Source: Phycisphaerales bacterium
GTDB taxonomy: Bacteria; Planctomycetota; Phycisphaerae; Phycisphaerales; UBA1924
NCBI GenBank assembly: GCA_007124345.1
Contig: SLFH01000383.1
Span: 1 to 9,134, forward strand
Direction: 5' to 3'
DNA length: 9,134 nucleotides
Made by a program: the position numbers and the translations under genes. Below are positions 6,000 to 9,134 of this stretch, in pieces; the stretch's first letter is position 1; every line of letters begins with the position of its first letter. Below the pieces are notes generated by a model. That model did no database searches. It saw only the letters and a list, made by a program, of their open reading frames with translations, and was not told the DNA's origin.

Positions 6000-7492
6000 C
6001 TTCCGGCTCCGATCAACCGCAACCGATGGGCTCTGTGACGGGCGTGCAGCTCGCCCAGGGCATCGGCCACCAGCCCGCCAAGGGGTACTGGGCCGAGGCG
6101 TGGTCGTATGTGATCCGGCGTCCGAGGGCGATCTTCGGGCTGGTCTGGGTCGCGATCGTCGCGTTCTTCGCGGTGTACGCGCCGGTGCTCGCCAGCGGGC
6201 ACCCGATCACGATGCTGCAGATGGGCGAGGATGGGTCGTTCAGCCGCGTGTGGCCGATGTTCGAGCACCTCACACAGACCGATGTCGTGCTGCTGGTGAT
6301 GGGCACCGTCGGGCTGATCTGGATGGGCCTGCCCGTGGGCCCGAAGCGATCGGCGCGCGTCTGGCTGCTGATCCTCATCACGCTGCAGGCGCTGCTCGCG
6401 ATCGTCTTCGCGTCGATGCTGACGAGCTACATCGGCTCGCCCGATCGCGGCGAGTGGGCGCGGACGATCCGCCACCAGGACAACCGGGTGGCGTACGCGT
6501 TGTTCGGCGCCGTCGGGTGCGCGGCGTTGGCTGGCGCTTTCTTCTTCCTGCTGCCCACGATCGAGTCGCTGCGGACGAAGCTGCTCTGCGTGCTCCTTGC
6601 CGCGACGCTCGCCGGCGGGGTGATGGGCATGAAGTGGTCGCAGCCGCTCTCGACCTTCGAGTACCGCTACATGCTCGAGGACGGGATGGCGAAGAACACC
6701 GTCTACACGCTGGTCCCGTTCAGCCCGAACCAGAGCGACACCTCGTGGTTCTTCCAGCCCCCGGGGACGACCGTCGCCGAGGCCGAGCGACGCGACGAGG
6801 AGGGGACTTTCCGCTTCGTGCTGGGCACCGACAGCGGCGGGCGCGATGTGCTCAGCCAGTTGATGCACGCCTCGCGTCTGTCGATCTCGATCGGGCTGGT
6901 CTCGACCTCGATCGCGGTGGTCATCGGCGTGACGATCGGGGCGCTGATGGGCTACTTCGGCGGGTGGATGGACATCCTGCTCTTCCGGGTGGTCGAGATC
7001 TTCATGGCCATCCCTGTGCTCTTCCTGCTGATCGTTGCGGCGGGCGTGCTCCCGCGGAACATCTATGTGATGATGATCATCATCGGGTGTTTCACATGGA
7101 CGGGGGCTGCGCGTTTTACGCGCGCCGAGTTCCTGAAGCTGCGCAACCAGGACTTCGTGCAGTCGGCCAAGGCCGCGGGTCTGCCCCTGCGGTCGATCCT
7201 CTTCAAGCACATGCTGCCCAACGGCGTGACGCCGGTGCTGGTCGACGCGTCGTTCGCGATCGCCGCGGCGATCCTGATCGAGGCGATCCTGAGCTTCCTT
7301 GGCCTCGGCCCGGCCGACCAGGCGAGCTGGGGCAAGCTGCTGCGCGCCGCCAGCGACGAGTCGGGCTCGTTCAAGTGGTGGCTGGCGATCTTCCCGGGCG
7401 CCGCGATCTTCCTCACGGTGCTGGCGTACAACCTGATCGGCGAAACGATGCGCGACGCGATCGATCCGAAACTCAAGAAGGCCAGGGTCTGA
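5996..7492 (+). CDS. OppC/DppC-type ABC transporter permease, second copy, with four extra membrane helices
   Basis: A second OppC-type channel subunit, 498 residues against about 300 normally. The first helix lies at about 46-66. In place of a plain loop before the hallmark GTDSGGRDV (277-285) there are four additional hydrophobic stretches at about 95-114, 122-142, 165-187 and 196-212, then a hydrophilic segment at about 213-275. After the hallmark the core is normal: helices near 290-317 and 324-350, the EAA-type loop (SAKAAG 390-395, then LFKHMLPNG), and the family's 'ILIEAILSFLGLG' and 'SWGKLL' blocks near the end. An even number of added helices keeps the core topology. ATG 5996 overlaps the OppB stop, with GAGG (5981-5984) upstream, and its own stop overlaps the ATPase start. 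The coupling to OppB on one side and the ATPase on the other suggests it is the main OppC partner. Confidence 0.94.
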   Translation: MTSGSDQPQPMGSVTGVQLAQGIGHQPAKGYWAEAWSYVIRRPRAIFGLVWVAIVAFFAVYAPVLASGHPITMLQMGEDGSFSRVWPMFEHLTQTDVVLLVMGTVGLIWMGLPVGPKRSARVWLLILITLQALLAIVFASMLTSYIGSPDRGEWARTIRHQDNRVAYALFGAVGCAALAGAFFFLLPTIESLRTKLLCVLLAATLAGGVMGMKWSQPLSTFEYRYMLEDGMAKNTVYTLVPFSPNQSDTSWFFQPPGTTVAEAERRDEEGTFRFVLGTDSGGRDVLSQLMHASRLSISIGLVSTSIAVVIGVTIGALMGYFGGWMDILLFRVVEIFMAIPVLFLLIVAAGVLPRNIYVMMIIIGCFTWTGAARFTRAEFLKLRNQDFVQSAKAAGLPLRSILFKHMLPNGVTPVLVDASFAIAAAILIEAILSFLGLGPADQASWGKLLRAASDESGSFKWWLAIFPGAAIFLTVLAYNLIGETMRDAIDPKLKKARV

Positions 7493-8622
7493 TGGGCATG
7501 CAACAGCCGCAATCCGGCGCCGAGAAGCCGCTGCTGACCGTCGAGGACCTCGCCGTCAGCTTCGACAACGGCTCGGGCCCGCGCATCCAGGCGGTCGACG
7601 GCGTCCGCATGACCATCTTCCCCAACCAGACACTCGCGGTTGTGGGGGAGTCGGGCTGCGGCAAGAGCGTCACGGCGATGAGCTCGCTGCAGCTCATTCC
7701 CAGGCCTCCCGGGCGGTTCGACCGCGGCGCGATCCGCTTTCGGACATCAGAAGAGCTCGGCTGGGGCGAGGTCGATCTGACAACGCTGGAAGACCGGAGC
7801 ATCCGCAAGATCCGCGGCAACGAGATCGCGATGATCTTCCAGGAGCCGATGACCAGCCTCAACCCGGTCTACTCGGTGGGCGATCAGATCCTCGAAGCGA
7901 TCCTGCTGCACCAGGATGTGACGCACGCCGAGGCGGTCGACATCGCCATCGACGCGATGCGCGCAGTCGGCATCCCCGAGGTCGAAGAGCGCATCAAGGC
8001 GTACCCGCACCAGTTCTCCGGCGGCATGCGTCAGCGCGTGATGATCGCGATGGCCCTGGCCTGCCAGCCCCGCCTGCTGCTGGCCGACGAGCCGACGACG
8101 GCGCTGGATGTGACCATCCAGGCGCAGATCCTCGAGCTGCTCAAGGAGCTCAAGCGCACGCGGGACATGGCGATCATGCTCATCACCCACGACCTCGGCG
8201 TCGTGGCCGAGAACGCCGATGTCGTCTGCGTGATGTACGCCGGGCGTGTCGTCGAGTACGCGCCGGTCTTCGAGCTGTTCGACAACCCGCTGCACCCTTA
8301 CACGCGCGGCCTGCTGGCGAGCATCCCCAAGATGGCCGAGCGGCGCGACCGGCTCGTGACCATCCGCGAGATCGTCGAGGACGAAGCGCAGTTCAGGCGG
8401 CTTCCCGGGGGCGATCAGGGCGTCCGGCCCTGGTGGCCCTGGCACGACCCGCCTTCGGACATCTCGGCCCGGCCCGGTCCGGCGGGGGACTACCTCCTCC
8501 ACGAGGTGGCACCGAAGCACTGGGTGGGCCTCTGGCGGACCAAGGCGATGGCGGAGATGGACCACAGCTTCCCCGAGGTCAACTTCAGGGTCCCGATCAA
8601 GGCGCGGGCCGGCGTCGGCTAA
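7492..8622 (+). CDS. OppD/DppD-type ABC transporter ATPase lacking the usual cysteine-rich tail
   Basis: The ATP-hydrolysing subunit on the cytoplasmic face, 376 residues. All catalytic parts are present: Walker A GESGCGKS (52-59), Q-loop Q117 in IFQEPMTSLNP, the signature FSGGMRQR (175-182), Walker B LLLADEP (195-201) with catalytic E200, D-loop (ALD 204-206) and switch His (H233 in ITHDLGVV). NPLHPYTRGLLASIP (265-279) is the start of the oligopeptide-specific C-terminal region. Normally this leads to a CPF..RC cysteine motif, but no cysteine occurs after C246. Instead there is a Trp-rich tail (WWPWHDPP near 314-321, HWVGLW near 343-348). The start ATG 7492 overlaps the upstream stop (TGATG), with AAGAAGG (7475-7481) upstream; ATG 7498 is an alternative. 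The frame happens to stay open further upstream, but that part is not coding. No OppF partner follows. Confidence 0.95.
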   Translation: MGMQQPQSGAEKPLLTVEDLAVSFDNGSGPRIQAVDGVRMTIFPNQTLAVVGESGCGKSVTAMSSLQLIPRPPGRFDRGAIRFRTSEELGWGEVDLTTLEDRSIRKIRGNEIAMIFQEPMTSLNPVYSVGDQILEAILLHQDVTHAEAVDIAIDAMRAVGIPEVEERIKAYPHQFSGGMRQRVMIAMALACQPRLLLADEPTTALDVTIQAQILELLKELKRTRDMAIMLITHDLGVVAENADVVCVMYAGRVVEYAPVFELFDNPLHPYTRGLLASIPKMAERRDRLVTIREIVEDEAQFRRLPGGDQGVRPWWPWHDPPSDISARPGPAGDYLLHEVAPKHWVGLWRTKAMAEMDHSFPEVNFRVPIKARAGVG

Positions 8623-8745
8623 CATCCGGCGCGGCATCGGCACCCTCCGGCATGCGTTCTTTCCACACCCGCGCGAGGGACCAGCGCGGATGAACATCCC
8701 GACTCCGTGTCAACCCTGAATCGATGCGAAGTTGGGCTGCCGATT

Positions 8746-8777
8746 CCTAAGTCGTTGTGCAGCAACGACTTGGGCCT
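8746..8777 (+). terminator. Hairpin after the transporter operon, probable terminator
   Basis: CCTAAGTCGTTG (8746-8757) pairs with CAACGACTTGGG (8763-8774): twelve pairs including one G-T, around a TGCAG loop, followed by CCTTT. It lies 124 bases after the ATPase stop and before the next gene. The T-run is short, so efficiency is uncertain, but it is the best candidate for the operon's end. Confidence 0.55.
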
Positions 8778-8806
8778 TTGCAAAACCTGAACACGAAATC
8801 TTTTGC

Positions 8807-8835
8807 TTGACCGTCCGGATAACCGACACGATGCT
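8807..8835 (+). promoter_or_regulatory. Candidate promoter for the last gene
   Basis: TTGACC (8807-8812) matches five of six bases of the -35 consensus. GATGCT (8830-8835), 17 bases further on, is a weak -10 with three of six. The surrounding 80 bases (8781-8860) are about 49% GC, and the pair sits between the operon's hairpin and the next gene. Just downstream, TGTTG-T-CAACA (8842-8852) is an 11-base palindrome that could be an operator. This is suggestive only. Confidence 0.35.
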
Positions 8836-8917
8836 GGAGCGTGTTGTCAACAGGTTTTCCCCGGCGGCTTTGGCCCCGCCGCACGCCCTTTGATCGGGCC
8901 GGCCGGGCCCGGTGCAG

Positions 8918-9134
8918 ATGCTCATGCGGGTGCTCTTTCTCTACGATGCTGCGTTCCTGGAACGCGAGGCCGAACTCGCCGCGAGGCTTGAGGTCGGTCT
9001 CGCCGACGAGGGCGTGCGCATCTTCCGGGGCGTGCCCGAGTCGCTGGTGGGCCGGTCGGAGGAGCACCTGGGCTCGCAGGAGATCGGCGTCCCCTCGCCC
9101 GGGCTGTTCGCGCCCGTGCGCATGCAGGCGACGC
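8918..9134 (+). CDS. Probable glycosyltransferase, N-terminal part (3' end outside window)
   Basis: A frame opens at ATG 8918 (or ATG 8924, which gives the more natural MRVLFLYDAAF start) and runs without a stop to the window edge, about 70 residues. The start is a short hydrophobic strand, RVLFLY, followed by a charged helix (FLEREAELAARLEVGLADEG) and then a strand VRIF. This strand-helix-strand opening is typical of a Rossmann-like fold such as that of GT-B (GT4-like) glycosyltransferases, where the helix sorts 'before and after' the sugar-donor fold. The hallmark donor-binding motifs would lie later and are not in the window, so the family is a guess from the opening alone. No strong ribosome site is visible; GC-rich inverted sequences (8862-8881 and around 8896-8911) lie just upstream. 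It has its own candidate promoter, so it is probably not part of the transporter operon. Confidence 0.55.
   Translation, partial: MLMRVLFLYDAAFLEREAELAARLEVGLADEGVRIFRGVPESLVGRSEEHLGSQEIGVPSPGLFAPVRMQAT

Larger units (their letters stand above)
8623..8917 (+). other. Non-coding gap between the operon and the last gene
   Basis: Apart from the hairpin at 8746-8777 and the candidate promoter at 8807-8835, I see one further small hairpin, CGGCGG (8862-8867) with CCGCCG (8876-8881), in what would be the leader of the last gene. Nothing else stands out, and no tRNA or small gene is recognisable. Confidence 0.5.

Noticed and set aside
5990..7210. A 406-codon open frame on the - strand
   Set aside because: Antisense to the second OppC-type gene; Arg/His/Asp/Gln-rich with no fold or motif. 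A GC-bias artefact.
6100..7491. Upstream extension of the ATPase reading frame, which would make an 840-residue protein
   Set aside because: It overlaps the second OppC-type gene in another frame and reads as Arg/Ala/Gly-rich noise. Homology to OppD begins only after ATG 7492, which has a ribosome site.
8747..9067. A - strand frame opposite the last gene
   Set aside because: Its protein shows no family features and it would read through the hairpin at 8746-8777. The + strand frame has a proper start and a plausible Rossmann-like opening.

Overview
The window is GC-rich bacterial DNA, about two-thirds GC in the genes and about half GC in two intergenic patches. All genes I support read on the + strand. 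The protein style suggests Planctomycetota, perhaps class Phycisphaerae: an oligopeptide-type ABC transporter with oversized permeases, a membrane-anchored rather than lipid-anchored binding protein, and a tryptophan-rich ATPase tail. That placement is an inference from style; there is no marker gene here to prove it.

Layout: (1) 2-568 is the C-terminal end of the DEAH-box RNA helicase HrpA, cut off by the window edge. (2) 569-1016 is a non-coding gap with a perfect 14-bp hairpin (probable terminator of hrpA) and an AT-richer stretch that is the likely control region of the next operon. (3) 1017-8622 is a five-gene operon: OppC/DppC-type permease, substrate-binding protein, OppB/DppB-type permease, a second OppC/DppC-type permease, and an OppD/DppD-type ATPase. 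The last three genes are translationally coupled by overlapping stop and start codons. (4) 8623-8917 is a non-coding gap with a 12-bp hairpin (probable operon terminator) and a candidate promoter. (5) 8918 to the window end is the start of another gene, probably a glycosyltransferase, cut off by the edge.

How the genes work together: the binding protein should capture a small ligand (oligopeptide-like by family, true ligand unknown) outside the cytoplasmic membrane while held there by an N-terminal membrane helix, a short coiled coil and a flexible Gln/Pro linker. It would deliver the ligand to a channel of one OppB-type and one OppC-type subunit, driven by the ATPase. There are two OppC-type candidates but only one ATPase, and no OppF partner before the terminator.

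The most interesting signal is that the three permeases each carry a large extra segment, and all of these map to the extracytoplasmic face or to the loop leading there: about 165 residues in OppB, about 55-65 in the first OppC, and four extra membrane helices in the second OppC. Together with the tethered coiled-coil binding protein this looks like a structurally elaborated Opp-family importer. I cannot tell from sequence alone whether it has been described before. No mobile element, CRISPR array, tRNA or rRNA is visible.
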